Positions 1-7,875 of a DNA stretch of 64,000 nucleotides are shown here, in pieces. How positions within the stretch are numbered: position 1 is the stretch's first letter; each line of letters begins with the position of its first letter. Source of the DNA: Streptomyces coeruleorubidus (lineage in GTDB: Bacteria > Actinomycetota > Actinomycetes > Streptomycetales > Streptomycetaceae). Location of the stretch: contig NZ_CP118527.1 of assembly GCF_028885415.1 (NCBI RefSeq), forward strand, positions 8,432,001 to 8,496,000, written 5' to 3'. The notes beneath the pieces were generated by a model, which did not search any database, had not been told where the DNA came from, and was given only the letters and a program-made list of their open reading frames with translations. The translations under genes were made by a program, and so were the position numbers.

Positions 1-1127
1 GGGCGCTCGCCGAGCGGGCCGCCGCCATGGGGGTCGAGCTGTTCGTGGTCGACGACGGCTGGTTCGGGGCGCGTACGAGTGACCGGGCCGGGCTCGGCGA
101 CTGGACTCCCAACCCGGACCGTTTCCCGGGCGGCCTGAAGCCGCTCGCCGAGCACGTGCACGGCCTCGGTATGCAGTTCGGGATCTGGGTCGAGCCGGAG
201 ATGGTGAACCCGGACAGCGACCTGTACCGCGCGCACCCGGACTGGGTGCAGTACCAACCGGAACGAAAGCGGACGGAGTTCCGCAATCAGCTCGTACTGA
301 ACCTCGCCCGCGAGGACGTCCAGGAGTACCTCTGGCAGCAGCTCGACGGACTCCTCTCCAGCGCCCCGATCGACTACGTCAAGTGGGACTTCAACCGCTG
401 CTTCACCGACGCCGGCTGGCCGGACGACCCCTACCCGCAGCGACTGTGGGTCGACCACGTCCATGCCCTGTACGCCCTGCTGGACCGGCTGCGGGCCGCC
501 CATCCCCAGGTGGCCTTCGAGTCCTGCTCGGGCGGCGGCGGCCGGATCGACCTCGGCGTGCTCGGCCGCACGGACCAGGTGTGGACCTCGGACAACACCG
601 ACCCGCTCGACCGGCTCGCCATCCAGCACGGCTTCAGCCAGATCCATCCGGCCCGGGTCATGGCCGCCTGGGTCACCGACAGCCCGAACGCCATGCTCAA
701 CCAGCGGGCCAGTTCCCTGCGGTTCCGGTTCGTCAGCGCCATGGCCGGTGTGCTCGGGGTCGGCGGCGACCTCACCAAGTGGACGGAGGAGGAGCTCGCC
801 GAGGCGCGGGACTGGGTGGGGCTCTACAAGGAGATCCGGCCCGTGGTGCAGCGCGGCGACCTCTACCGGCTGCGCCCGCCGGAGGGCGGCCCGAGCGCCG
901 TGCAGTACGTCCTCGGCGACGAGACCGTCGTCCTCGCCTGGCTCCAGGCGCAGCGTTACGGCGAGCCCGTTCCGGCGCTCCGGCTGCGGGGTCTCGACCC
1001 CGCAGAATCGTACGAATGCCTCGAAACGGGCGAAGTTCACCGGGGTGCCGTGCTGCTCCATCACGGGCTGCGGGTCGGTCTGCGCGGGGACCTGGACGCC
1101 ACCGTCGTCCGGCTTAAGCGTAAGTAG
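1..1127 (+). CDS. Alpha-galactosidase, GH36 type (3' part only)
   Basis: This is the C-terminal part of a glycoside hydrolase family 36 alpha-galactosidase, which releases terminal alpha-galactose from oligosaccharides. The frame is open from the left edge, so the N-terminal beta domain and the true start lie outside the window. Visible motifs are the barrel-strand signature VDDGWFGAR, the nucleophile motif DYVKWDFNR and the acid/base region SDNTDP, in the spacing expected for GH36, followed by the C-terminal beta domain ending at TAG 1125-1127. The family call is strong. Substrate preference (raffinose-type versus other galactosides) cannot be read from this fragment. Confidence 0.9.
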   Translation, partial: ALAERAAAMGVELFVVDDGWFGARTSDRAGLGDWTPNPDRFPGGLKPLAEHVHGLGMQFGIWVEPEMVNPDSDLYRAHPDWVQYQPERKRTEFRNQLVLNLAREDVQEYLWQQLDGLLSSAPIDYVKWDFNRCFTDAGWPDDPYPQRLWVDHVHALYALLDRLRAAHPQVAFESCSGGGGRIDLGVLGRTDQVWTSDNTDPLDRLAIQHGFSQIHPARVMAAWVTDSPNAMLNQRASSLRFRFVSAMAGVLGVGGDLTKWTEEELAEARDWVGLYKEIRPVVQRGDLYRLRPPEGGPSAVQYVLGDETVVLAWLQAQRYGEPVPALRLRGLDPAESYECLETGEVHRGAVLLHHGLRVGLRGDLDATVVRLKRK

Positions 1128-1414
1128 CCGTTCTGTCCGAATAGGGAGTTCTTCGGTTATTCGGTTGTTTCGGCATAACGTGCCCCGATTGTAAAGGAGA
1201 TGAGGTCGGGGCGCGTGAGCATCGTCATATTCGTGACGATGTGTTGTTGCCATGTGCACGTAATTCTGGCGTTATTCAGGGCCATTGAGGAAAGCGGGAG
1301 ATCCGTAATCCACGCTCCGTGACGGAAAATGTGCCGATGCGTCAAGAAAAACGCCGTCACAAGCAACCGCAAGCTTGTCCCTGTGCGTCTTGGTCGCTTA
1401 CGTTCCACACCAAT
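1128..1414. other. Non-coding leader/promoter region
   Basis: No convincing gene lies here. Base composition is clearly more AT-rich than its surroundings (runs such as gttattcggttgtttcggc), as expected for a promoter region. It leads into the riboswitch and the M23 peptidase, so the transcription start of that gene probably lies in its right half. Confidence 0.5.
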
Positions 1415-1602
1415 CCGGACGGACGCCTAATCCTGCCGCCGCCCGGAGCCCGCACACACTGACCCGACGTACGGCAGGAGCGGGGGACCCACAGGTAAGA
1501 CGCCTGTTCCGGTTCCCGGAACGGCTTGGGGTTAAGTCGCGCCTCGGCGCGGCCGGGCATCTCCAGCCCGAACCCGACAGCTCACCTCGTAGGCGCCGGA
1601 GA
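1415..1602 (+). promoter_or_regulatory. ydaO/yuaA-type cyclic di-AMP riboswitch
   Basis: The leader carries the conserved blocks of the ydaO class in order: CGCCTAATCCTG (about 1424), GCAGGAGCGGGGGACCCA (1474-1491), TTGGGGTTAAGTCGCG (about 1526-1541), a GCCCGAACCCGACAGCTCA block (about 1566) and CTCGTAGGCG (about 1587). It ends next to the ribosome binding site GGAGAGG (1598-1604) of the peptidase gene. In Streptomyces this class precedes wall-remodelling genes such as rpfA and lowers expression when c-di-AMP is high. Seen: the motif blocks and their position. Inferred: ligand and direction of control. Confidence 0.9.
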
Positions 1603-1612
1603 GGAATTCGCC

Positions 1613-2575
1613 ATGCCCGCGAAGGGTAAGCACCGCCGCCCGAAGACTCAGCGTTTCACCCGTTCCATCGCCGTCGCCGGAACCGGCGGGGCCGCTCTCG
1701 CCCTTCCGCTCATGGGGGCCGTCGGCGCCCACGCCGCCACCCCGCAGTCGGCTCCGGAAAAGACCGTCCAGTCCGCTCCGGCCGCCGAGAAGAAGGCCGC
1801 CGAAAAGGCCACGGGTGCCCGCACGTACACCGTGCGGCCCGGTGACTATCTCGCGAAGATCGCCGATGAGCAGAACGTCGACGGGGGCTGGAAGAAGCTC
1901 TACACGGACAACCGTGACGCCGTCGGCGACGACCCGTCGCTGATCCACCCGGGCCTGAAGCTGTCGATCGGCAAGAAGGCGGCGGCGAGCGAGTCCAAGT
2001 CCTCGTCCCCGTCCTCGTCGAAGTCCTCGGCCTCCAAGTCCACGAAGCCCTCGAAGTCCTCGGCTTCGGAGGCTTCGAAGGCTTCGAAGTCCTCGGCTTC
2101 CAAGTCGTCCGCCTCCGAGTCGTCCTCGAAGCCGGCTGCCGCCAAGCCGGCCGCCGCTGCCTCCAGCGGCTACAGTGCCCCGGTGGACGGTGCCACCGTC
2201 GGCACGCCGTACCGGATGTCCGGCAGCATGTGGTCCAGCGGCTACCACACCGGTGTCGACTTCGTCGTCCCGACGGGCACCTCGCTCAAGGCCGTCGGCG
2301 CGGGCACGGTCGTCTCCGCCGGCTGGGGCGGCGCGTACGGCAACCAGGTCGTCATCAAGCTGAACGACGGCAACTACGCGCAGTACGCCCACCTGTCCTC
2401 GCTCTCCGTCTCGGCCGGCCAGACCGTGAGCGGCGGACAGCAGATCGGCCTGTCCGGTGCCACCGGCAACGTGACCGGACCGCACCTGCACTTCGAGATC
2501 CGCACCACGCCGGACTACGGCTCGGACGTGGACCCGGTCGCCTACCTGCGCTCGCACGGCGTCTCCGTCGGCTGA
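1613..2575 (+). CDS. Secreted LysM-M23 peptidoglycan endopeptidase
   Basis: A 320-residue exported cell-wall hydrolase that should cut peptidoglycan cross-bridges or stems. It has a basic N-terminus and hydrophobic signal peptide (cleavage near AHA-A, residues 39-42), a LysM wall-binding module at about 70-119 (YTVRPGDYLAKIA), a Ser/Lys/Ala-rich linker at about 122-185, and an M23 domain with H212-x3-D216 (HTGVD) and H291-L-H293 (HLHFE) zinc ligands. ATG 1613 is chosen because GGAGAGG lies just upstream and the signal peptide starts there; an upstream in-frame extension runs through the riboswitch. A strong terminator follows. The c-di-AMP riboswitch ties its expression to wall or osmotic state. 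Confidence 0.93.
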   Translation: MPAKGKHRRPKTQRFTRSIAVAGTGGAALALPLMGAVGAHAATPQSAPEKTVQSAPAAEKKAAEKATGARTYTVRPGDYLAKIADEQNVDGGWKKLYTDNRDAVGDDPSLIHPGLKLSIGKKAAASESKSSSPSSSKSSASKSTKPSKSSASEASKASKSSASKSSASESSSKPAAAKPAAAASSGYSAPVDGATVGTPYRMSGSMWSSGYHTGVDFVVPTGTSLKAVGAGTVVSAGWGGAYGNQVVIKLNDGNYAQYAHLSSLSVSAGQTVSGGQQIGLSGATGNVTGPHLHFEIRTTPDYGSDVDPVAYLRSHGVSVG

Positions 2576-2606
2576 CCGACCGCACGACCACCTGCCTGAC
2601 ACGCAA

Positions 2607-2645
2607 CCGAAGGCCGGACCCCGATCCCCGGGTCCGGCCTTCGGT
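2607..2645 (+). terminator. Rho-independent-type terminator after the M23 gene
   Basis: A GC-rich stem has the 5' arm CCGAAGGCCGGACCCC and the complementary 3' arm ending GGCCTTCGG, with a short loop, about 30 bases after the stop codon. There is no long T tail, which is usual in Streptomyces. Confidence 0.85.
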
Positions 2646-2729
2646 GTGTGTGGGGGGGCTTGTGGCGATCGGCCGGCCCAAGGGATCGACAGCGGGCGGC
2701 AGTTGGGACACAGTGATCCCGTCCGGAGC

Positions 2730-2741
2730 GCAAGCGCTTTC
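2730..2741. promoter_or_regulatory. LacI-family operator half-palindrome
   Basis: The sequence gcAAGCGCTTtc contains the perfect palindrome AAGCGCTT (2732-2739), the core recognised by many LacI-family sugar regulators. It lies about 40 bases before the DUF6250 start. No LacI-type gene is present in the window, so the regulator is encoded elsewhere. This is a motif inference only. Confidence 0.5.
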
Positions 2742-2780
2742 TAGAGCCGTCCAGGCGGATCCACCGAGGAGATGTGTCCC

Positions 2781-3497
2781 GTGCCCACCACTCGTAGAGC
2801 GTTCGCAGCCCTGGCCGCCGGAGCCGCGGCGGCGGTCCTCGTCCCGACGGGCGCCGCGCACGCCGCGCCCCGGCACCGTCGCCTCATCGCCCACGACGAC
2901 TTCCGCCACGGCCTCGCCCAGTGGGCGACCGAACTCCAGGACGGCGGGACCGTCACCGCCTCTCGCGGTGTTCTGGAGATCGACGTGCCGAGCGGGGCGA
3001 CCGTGTGGTTCAGGCGGCGGCTCGAAGGCCCGTACGTCCTGGAGTACACCGCCACGCCGGTCTCCGAGGGCGGGGTCAACGACCGCGTCTCGGACCTCAA
3101 CAACTTCTGGAACGCGACCGACGTGCGCTCCCCGGGCGATCTCTTCGCCGTGCCGCGTGGTGGGGCGCTGGAGGAGTACGACCACCTGACGACGTACTAC
3201 GCCGGTTACGGCGCCAACTACAACACCACGACCCGGCTGCGGCGGTATGTCGGGGAGCCCGGTGTCCGGCCCTTGATCTACGACTACACCGAGCCGCTGC
3301 TGGTGCCGGGTGAGCCCAACCGGGTCCGGATCGTCTCCGACGGTTCGACGGTCAGGTGGTGGAACAACGGGCGCCTCGTCTTCGACTACCCGGACCCGCA
3401 GCCGTACACCGGCGGGCACTTCGCCTTCCGGACCGTGTGGAGTCACTTCCGGATCACGGGCTTCCGGGTGTGGCGACTGCCCGCCCAACACCGCTGA
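2781..3497 (+). CDS. Secreted DUF6250-like protein, probable carbohydrate-active
   Basis: A 238-residue exported protein. The N-terminus reads TTRRAFAALAAGAAAAVLVP with cleavage near AHA-A, consistent with Tat-type export (RRAF). The mature part is rich in aromatic residues and beta-strand patterns (DDFRHGLAQW, TTYYAGYGANYNTTTR, WWNNGRLVFDY, FRTVWSHFRITGFRVW), like concanavalin-fold DUF6250 domains found with plant-polysaccharide enzymes. GTG 2781 is preferred over ATG 2772 because GAGGAG (2766-2771) then has normal spacing. The LacI-type operator upstream and the GH36 gene nearby fit a role in sugar use. The exact activity is unknown. Confidence 0.7.
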   Translation: MPTTRRAFAALAAGAAAAVLVPTGAAHAAPRHRRLIAHDDFRHGLAQWATELQDGGTVTASRGVLEIDVPSGATVWFRRRLEGPYVLEYTATPVSEGGVNDRVSDLNNFWNATDVRSPGDLFAVPRGGALEEYDHLTTYYAGYGANYNTTTRLRRYVGEPGVRPLIYDYTEPLLVPGEPNRVRIVSDGSTVRWWNNGRLVFDYPDPQPYTGGHFAFRTVWSHFRITGFRVWRLPAQHR

Positions 3498-3609
3498 CGG
3501 GTGACCTATTCCGGAGTTGGCGAACACTTTGAGAGTGGCCTATCTCACCGTCCGTCAACCCTTGCCTACGGTCGCGTAGGTCACATTAGAGGGTGAATCA
3601 TGAGCGGCT

Positions 3610-4428
3610 GTGGCAGACGATTCGAAGAGTGACAGCAGAGCAGTGATCGGGTCGTACGTTGCGGTGGGGGACAGCTTCACCGAGGGCGTCGGTGATCCCG
3701 GCCCCGACGGGGCGTTCGTCGGCTGGGCCGACCGGTTCGCCGTCCTGCTCGCCGACCGCCGGCCCGAAGGCGACTTCCAGTACACCAACCTCGCCGTGCG
3801 CGGGAAACTCCTCGACCAGATCGTGGCGGACCAGGTTCCGCGGGCCGTCGAAATGGCCCCGGACCTCGTCTCGTTCTGCGCCGGGGGCAACGACATCCTC
3901 CGGCCCGGTACCGACCCGGACGAGGTGGCCGAGCGCTTCGAGTGCGCCCTCGTGCGGCTCACCGCCGTGGCCGGCACGGTGATGGTGACGACCGGGTTCG
4001 ACACCCGTGGGATGCCCGTGCTCAAGCACCTGCGCGGCAAGATCGCGACGTACAACGGGCATGTCCGGGCCATCGCCGACCGGTACGGCTGCCCGGTGCT
4101 CGACCTGTGGTCCCTGCGCAGTGTCCAGGACCGCAGGGCCTGGGACGCCGACCGGCTGCACCTGTCGCCCGAGGGGCACACGCGGGTGGCGCTCCGCGCG
4201 GGGCAGGTGCTCGGGCTGGAGGTTCCGGCCGACCCGGAGCAGCCGTGGCCGCCGCTGCCGGCGCGGGGGCCGCTCGAGGTGCGGCGGGACGATGTGCACT
4301 GGGCGCGGGAGTTTCTGGTGCCGTGGATCGGGCGGCGGCTGCGTGGGGAGTCGTCGGGGGACCATGTGACGGCGAAGGGGGCTCTGTCGCCGGAGGACAT
4401 CAGGATGCGGATCGCTGCGGTGGCGTGA
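3610..4428 (+). CDS. SGNH/GDSL-family hydrolase
   Basis: A 272-residue cytoplasmic esterase/lipase-like enzyme of the SGNH fold. The nucleophile block is VAVGDSFTEG (Ser22), block III is GGND, and the C-terminal catalytic block is DRLH in DADRLHLSPEGH. There is no signal peptide. The start is a GTG with a weak ribosome site; an ATG at 3600 is out of frame. The tail WIGRRLRGESSGDH closely resembles the tail of the second SGNH protein at 25906-26712, so the two are paralogues. The substrate is unknown; acyl, acetyl or lipid esters are possible. Confidence 0.85.
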   Translation: MADDSKSDSRAVIGSYVAVGDSFTEGVGDPGPDGAFVGWADRFAVLLADRRPEGDFQYTNLAVRGKLLDQIVADQVPRAVEMAPDLVSFCAGGNDILRPGTDPDEVAERFECALVRLTAVAGTVMVTTGFDTRGMPVLKHLRGKIATYNGHVRAIADRYGCPVLDLWSLRSVQDRRAWDADRLHLSPEGHTRVALRAGQVLGLEVPADPEQPWPPLPARGPLEVRRDDVHWAREFLVPWIGRRLRGESSGDHVTAKGALSPEDIRMRIAAVA

Positions 4429-4701
4429 TGGCCGGGTGCCTGCGGCGGCCTGTGCGGGTTCGGGGTGCGCGTAGCGCCTTCTCGCCGGTGGTGGGTCGGG
4501 GCCGCGCCGGGAGGTGTCCGTCCTCGGAACGGCGCGATGGGCTCGGACACCGACCGCTGTGGGCGGTCTCCGAGGAGGCGGTGGCGTTGCCCACCCGGCT
4601 GTCAAAGAGCCCACCGTCTACTGGTGACGCGCCGCAGCCTCTTCGCCCGGAGCTGCACAGCTCGTCCCTCGCCCGACTGGAAGTACCCCAGGCCATCGCT
4701 G
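4429..4701. other. Non-coding region between convergent genes
   Basis: No frame here has a start, ribosome site and recognisable protein. The stretch leads into a strong inverted repeat. It may be the remnant of an older gene, but I see no family signature. Confidence 0.4.
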
Positions 4702-4742
4702 ACGCGCTCACGCCGAGCTCTCCGAGCTCGGCGTGAGCGCGT
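4702..4742. terminator. Perfect 19-bp inverted repeat, bidirectional terminator
   Basis: Arms 4702-4720 and 4724-4742 are exactly complementary around a TCC loop (inner arm GAGCTCGGCGTGAGCGC). It sits between the SGNH gene on the plus strand and the serine hydrolase on the minus strand, so it probably ends transcription from both sides. Confidence 0.8.
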
Positions 4743-4776
4743 TCGTTCCCTACCGGTCCGTGGTGCTCGGCACCGT

Positions 4777-5904
4777 TTACTGAGCTGGCTCGGCCTTGTC
4801 GGCCACCTTGGCCTGCCCGCCGCAGAACACTTCCTTGACGAGCCTTTGCTGCGCCTTGTGGAACGCCTCGGCCGTGGCGGCGAAGTCGAGCTCGGCGTCG
4901 CCGGTGGTCAGGGAGGCGGTCAGGGTCTTACTGCCGTCGGGCGTGCTGTACATCAGCGCCCCCCAGCCAAAAAAGCCGCCGTTGTGGTTGAAGACGGTGC
5001 CGCCGCCGTCCGTCTCCTCCACGAACAACCCCAGGCCGTAGCCGGCCTTGGGATGCGGCGTGCGCATCTCGGCGAGCAGCGAGTCCGGCAGGAGCTTGCC
5101 GCTCATCAACGCGGAGAAGAACGTGTGGAGATCTTCGGTGGTCGAGATCATGTCACCGGCGGCGGAGATCCAGGAGACGTTGAAACGGGTGACATCGACC
5201 ACCTTCCACTGGCCGGCGTGCTCGTATCGGTAGTAGCCGTGAGCGTGCGGCTCGGGGATCTCCGGCGAGGCGCCCGGCACCACGGTGCCCGACATTCCCA
5301 GCGGCTGCAGGATCAGCCGCTGCAGCTCCTCGGCCAACGAGCGGTCGGTGACCTCCTCGATCAGCAACTTGGCCAGCACGTAGTTGGTGTTGGAGTAGCT
5401 CCAGTCCGTCCCCGGCTCGAACCGCGTCGGCTTGGACAACGCCAGCCGTACCAGCTCCTCAGGCTGATAGGTGTGGAACTGGTTGTCCACGTACTCCTGG
5501 CCCTGCCAGGGGATCCCCGGCGCGACCGTCCCGTCGTCGTAGTACTCGCCGGTGTAGTTGAACAGCCCGCTGGTGTGCTGTAGCAGCATCCGCACCGTGA
5601 TCCGCCGGTCCAGCCCGAACCGGGGCAGGTAGTCATCCGCCGGGCTGTCCAGCCCGATCTTGCCCTCGGCCACCAGCTGGAGCACCACGGTCGCGGTGAA
5701 GGTCTTGGTGGTGCTGCCGATCCGGAACCGCCCGTTGGTCGGCGGCTTGGCGCTCTCGCCCAGCTTGCGCACCCCGGCGCTGCCGACCCACTCGCCCAGC
5801 TCGTCGTGCACGCGCAGCTGCACACCGCTGAAACCGGAATCCACGATCTCCTGAATGGCCTTCTGCAACTCCGGGCGGTCCTGCCGGGCAATGGTGAGGG
5901 ACAT
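4777..5904 (-). CDS. Class C beta-lactamase/DD-peptidase-like serine hydrolase
   Basis: A 375-residue serine hydrolase of the beta-lactamase-related (Pfam Beta-lactamase, EstB/D-aminopeptidase-like) family. The SxxK motif is S64-T-T-K67 (RIGSTTKTF), the YxN motif is YSN in DWSYSNTNYV, and the third box is HNGG near the C-terminus. No signal peptide is visible, which argues for a cytoplasmic esterase or peptidase rather than a secreted beta-lactamase. It runs towards the SGNH gene. Upstream, in the same orientation, lies a deleted DUF4097 pseudogene. The substrate is unknown. Confidence 0.85.
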   Translation of the reverse strand: MSLTIARQDRPELQKAIQEIVDSGFSGVQLRVHDELGEWVGSAGVRKLGESAKPPTNGRFRIGSTTKTFTATVVLQLVAEGKIGLDSPADDYLPRFGLDRRITVRMLLQHTSGLFNYTGEYYDDGTVAPGIPWQGQEYVDNQFHTYQPEELVRLALSKPTRFEPGTDWSYSNTNYVLAKLLIEEVTDRSLAEELQRLILQPLGMSGTVVPGASPEIPEPHAHGYYRYEHAGQWKVVDVTRFNVSWISAAGDMISTTEDLHTFFSALMSGKLLPDSLLAEMRTPHPKAGYGLGLFVEETDGGGTVFNHNGGFFGWGALMYSTPDGSKTLTASLTTGDAELDFAATAEAFHKAQQRLVKEVFCGGQAKVADKAEPAQ

Positions 5905-5998
5905 GACTGTGTGCTCCTTATGGGTTGGGTGGTTGCTGCGGTGACGGGGCTGCCCGGGGCAGCGACGAGGTTGTGCCGGCCACCAAGGGCCGTGCTGC

Positions 5999-6183
5999 TC
6001 AGAGGTTGCGGGCGGTGATGTCGCCGTAGGCAGTGGTCGCGTGGGGGTTCAGGCCGGCGGCGCCGTCGGTGTTCCGAAGCGTGTTGTGGATCCGGCCGTA
6101 CGTGGTGCCGGCGTCCAGAGAGAGGCGGAGACCCCGCGGGCCACGGCGACCGAGATCTCGCCAGGGGTGTGGAACTTCTGCAT
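5999..6183 (-). pseudogene. Internally deleted DUF4097-family protein remnant
   Basis: Read on the minus strand from ATG 6183, the frame gives MQKFHTPGEISVAVARGVSA. After a two-base insertion it resumes as SLDAGTTYGRIHN, ending HATTAYGDITARNL and TGA at 5999. These are the N-terminal few residues and the C-terminal beta-repeat part of the DUF4097 family, whose normal Streptomyces members are about 200 residues or more. The middle is missing and the length (185 bases) is not a multiple of three, so the gene is dead. Intact members usually lie divergent from the MarR-like gene seen next door at 6405. Confidence 0.75.
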
Positions 6184-6298
6184 CGTGCTCTCCTCCGCCG
6201 TGTTGTTTCTAACTATGGAAAAGCTACGTTGCGTTTGTCAGTTAGGCAATGCAAGAGTTGCGTGTAATTGATATAGCTGCAGGTGAAGGGTGAATAAT

Positions 6299-6353
6299 CG
6301 TTGCAATGGGGTTGAAGTCAATGCAACGGTCGACGCCTGGCTCGTTGCAATGG
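6299..6353. promoter_or_regulatory. Repeated CGTTGCA boxes upstream of the MarR-like gene
   Basis: CGTTGCAATGG occurs as a direct repeat at 6299-6309 and 6343-6353, and an inverted copy TGCAACG lies at 6322-6328 within caatgcaacg. The two direct copies are 44 bases apart, about four helical turns. The boxes sit in the divergent region between the DUF4097 remnant and the regulator at 6405, so they are plausible autoregulatory operators. Confidence 0.45.
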
Positions 6354-6404
6354 ATGGCAAGTGAACGCTATGGTGCAGGCACCAAGAGCACGAAGGAGAT
6401 CGCG

Positions 6405-7148
6405 ATGCCGGGAGGCAGGCTCACCCAGCAGGAACGCCAGCAGATCGCGCAGGGGCTGGCCGACGGCCTCGCCTACGCGGAGATCGCCAGACGTCTGGAT
6501 CGTCCGACCTCGACGATCACGCGTGAGGTGATGCGGAACGGCGGGCCGACCGCCTACCGCGCCGACCTGGCCCAGCGTTCCACCGAGCGCCGCACCCGTC
6601 GGCGCAGGCAGACCGCGACCCGGGGAGCGGAGGCGCCCGCGCCGGCCCACGGGCGCGATGCCGAGGCCGTGCGCGAGTACGAGGAGGCGTTCACCACCCT
6701 CCTCATGCAACAGGGCCTGCCCAAGATGATGTCCCGGGTGCTGACCTGCCTCTACACCACCGACGCGGGCAGCCTCACGGCGTCCGAACTCGTCCGGCAC
6801 CTCCAGGTCAGCCCGGCGTCCGTCTCCAAAGCGGTCGCGTTCCTCGAAAGCCAGGGCCTCATCCGCCGGGAACGCGACGAAGGCCGCCGCGAGCGCTACG
6901 CCGTCGACGACGACGTCTTCTACCAGGGAATGATGGCCAGCGCCCGATCCAGTGCCCAGCTCGCCGAGACCGCACGTCAGGGCGTCGGAGTCCTCGGGCC
7001 CGACACCCCGGCCGCCACCCGCCTCGAGAACATCGCCCGCTTCGTCGACTTCGTCGCCGAGAGTCTCATTCGCGCCGCGGAGCAGGCCCGTGAGGTCCTC
7101 CACGCCAAACCCGAAACGGCCTCAGGCGGCACGGTCGATCGCGGATAG
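6405..7148 (+). CDS. Transcriptional regulator: IS30-like HTH plus MarR-type winged helix
   Basis: A 247-residue DNA-binding protein. Residues 5-60 form a helix-turn-helix of the type found in IS30 transposases (LTQQERQQIAQGLADG, YAEIARRL, STITREVMRNG). A basic linker follows, then a MarR/GbsR-like winged helix at about 105-175 (TASELVRHLQVSPASVSKAV, IRRERDEGRRERYAV). ATG 6405 is chosen over upstream starts because AAGGAG (6392-6398) precedes it and the HTH begins there. In other Streptomyces this regulator pairs divergently with a DUF4097 gene, which is a pseudogene here, so its target may have been lost. Confidence 0.85.
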   Translation: MPGGRLTQQERQQIAQGLADGLAYAEIARRLDRPTSTITREVMRNGGPTAYRADLAQRSTERRTRRRRQTATRGAEAPAPAHGRDAEAVREYEEAFTTLLMQQGLPKMMSRVLTCLYTTDAGSLTASELVRHLQVSPASVSKAVAFLESQGLIRRERDEGRRERYAVDDDVFYQGMMASARSSAQLAETARQGVGVLGPDTPAATRLENIARFVDFVAESLIRAAEQAREVLHAKPETASGGTVDRG

Positions 7149-7174
7149 ACAGCCGTCCCGGGGTGCCGGTCCGG

Positions 7175-7789
7175 TCAGGGCCTGGTCAACGCCGCGGGCT
7201 CCAGGCCCAGTTCGCGAGCCAGTGCCTCCTCGGCCCACTCCTGCGCCCGTGCCCGCGGCACCGCGCCCGCGTAGGACGTCAGCTGGACGGCGAGGCCGTC
7301 GAGGAGGGCGGTGAGGCGCAGAGCCGTGCCGTGCGGGTCGGGGCAGTGGAACTCGCCGGCCGCCATGCCCTCCGCGATGACCTCGGCGAGGGCCGCCTTC
7401 CACTGCCTGTCGAGGTCCTGGGTGACCTCCCGCAGCGCCGGCTCGCGCAGCGCCGCCGCCCAGCCCTCGATCCACAGCCGCCAGCCCTTGGCCTGGCCTG
7501 TCGGGGCGTACCACCGTACGGCCGACCGCAGTCGGCGCAGTGCCGGCGTACGGCGGCCGAGGAGCCTGCGCAGATGGGTCAGGTCGGCCTCGGCCGCGTG
7601 CCGGAACGCGGCGGCGACCAGCTTCTCCTTCGTCGAGAAGTGGTAGAGCACCAGGGCGTTGCTCACACCGAGCGCCGAGGCCACGTCGGCGATCCTGACC
7701 GCCACCACACCCCGGGCCTCGATCTGCTCGACGGCGGCCCGCAGCAGTTCCTCGCGCCGTTCCGCCACGCTCAACCGGACTCTCGTCAC
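7175..7789 (-). CDS. TetR-family regulator
   Basis: A 204-residue TetR-type repressor. The N-terminal HTH (about residues 8-55) has VAVRIADVASALGVSNALVLYHFSTKEKLV. The C-terminal part is a BetI-like helical ligand domain. It lies in the same orientation as, and 86 bases downstream of, the dehydrogenase at 7876-9054. The palindrome in the dehydrogenase promoter (9075-9094) is a candidate target. The ligand is unknown. Confidence 0.88.
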   Translation of the reverse strand: MTRVRLSVAERREELLRAAVEQIEARGVVAVRIADVASALGVSNALVLYHFSTKEKLVAAAFRHAAEADLTHLRRLLGRRTPALRRLRSAVRWYAPTGQAKGWRLWIEGWAAALREPALREVTQDLDRQWKAALAEVIAEGMAAGEFHCPDPHGTALRLTALLDGLAVQLTSYAGAVPRARAQEWAEEALARELGLEPAALTRP

Positions 7790-7800
7790 GCCGTCACCCT

Positions 7801-7831
7801 ACACACGCGCCTGCACCCTCTTGACGTGTGT
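7801..7831. promoter_or_regulatory. Possible operator upstream of TetR gene
   Basis: ACACACG (7801-7807) and CGTGTGT (7825-7831) are perfect inverted repeats 17 bases apart, lying 12-42 bases before the TetR start. It could be an autoregulatory site, but the wide spacing is not typical of a single TetR dimer. Confidence 0.3.
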
Positions 7832-7875
7832 ATTCGGCCCGTCCGGCAAGGGGCCCGCGGCTGCCTCGCCGTCCG

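Noticed and set aside
1157..1408. Minus-strand 83-codon frame in the leader of the M23 gene
   Set aside because: It has no ribosome site or protein family signature and overlaps the probable promoter region of the riboswitch transcript.
4465..5583. Long plus-strand frame across the serine hydrolase
   Set aside because: It is antisense to a gene with intact SxxK, YxN and HxGG motifs, and its own sequence has no family pattern; high-GC codon bias creates such shadows.
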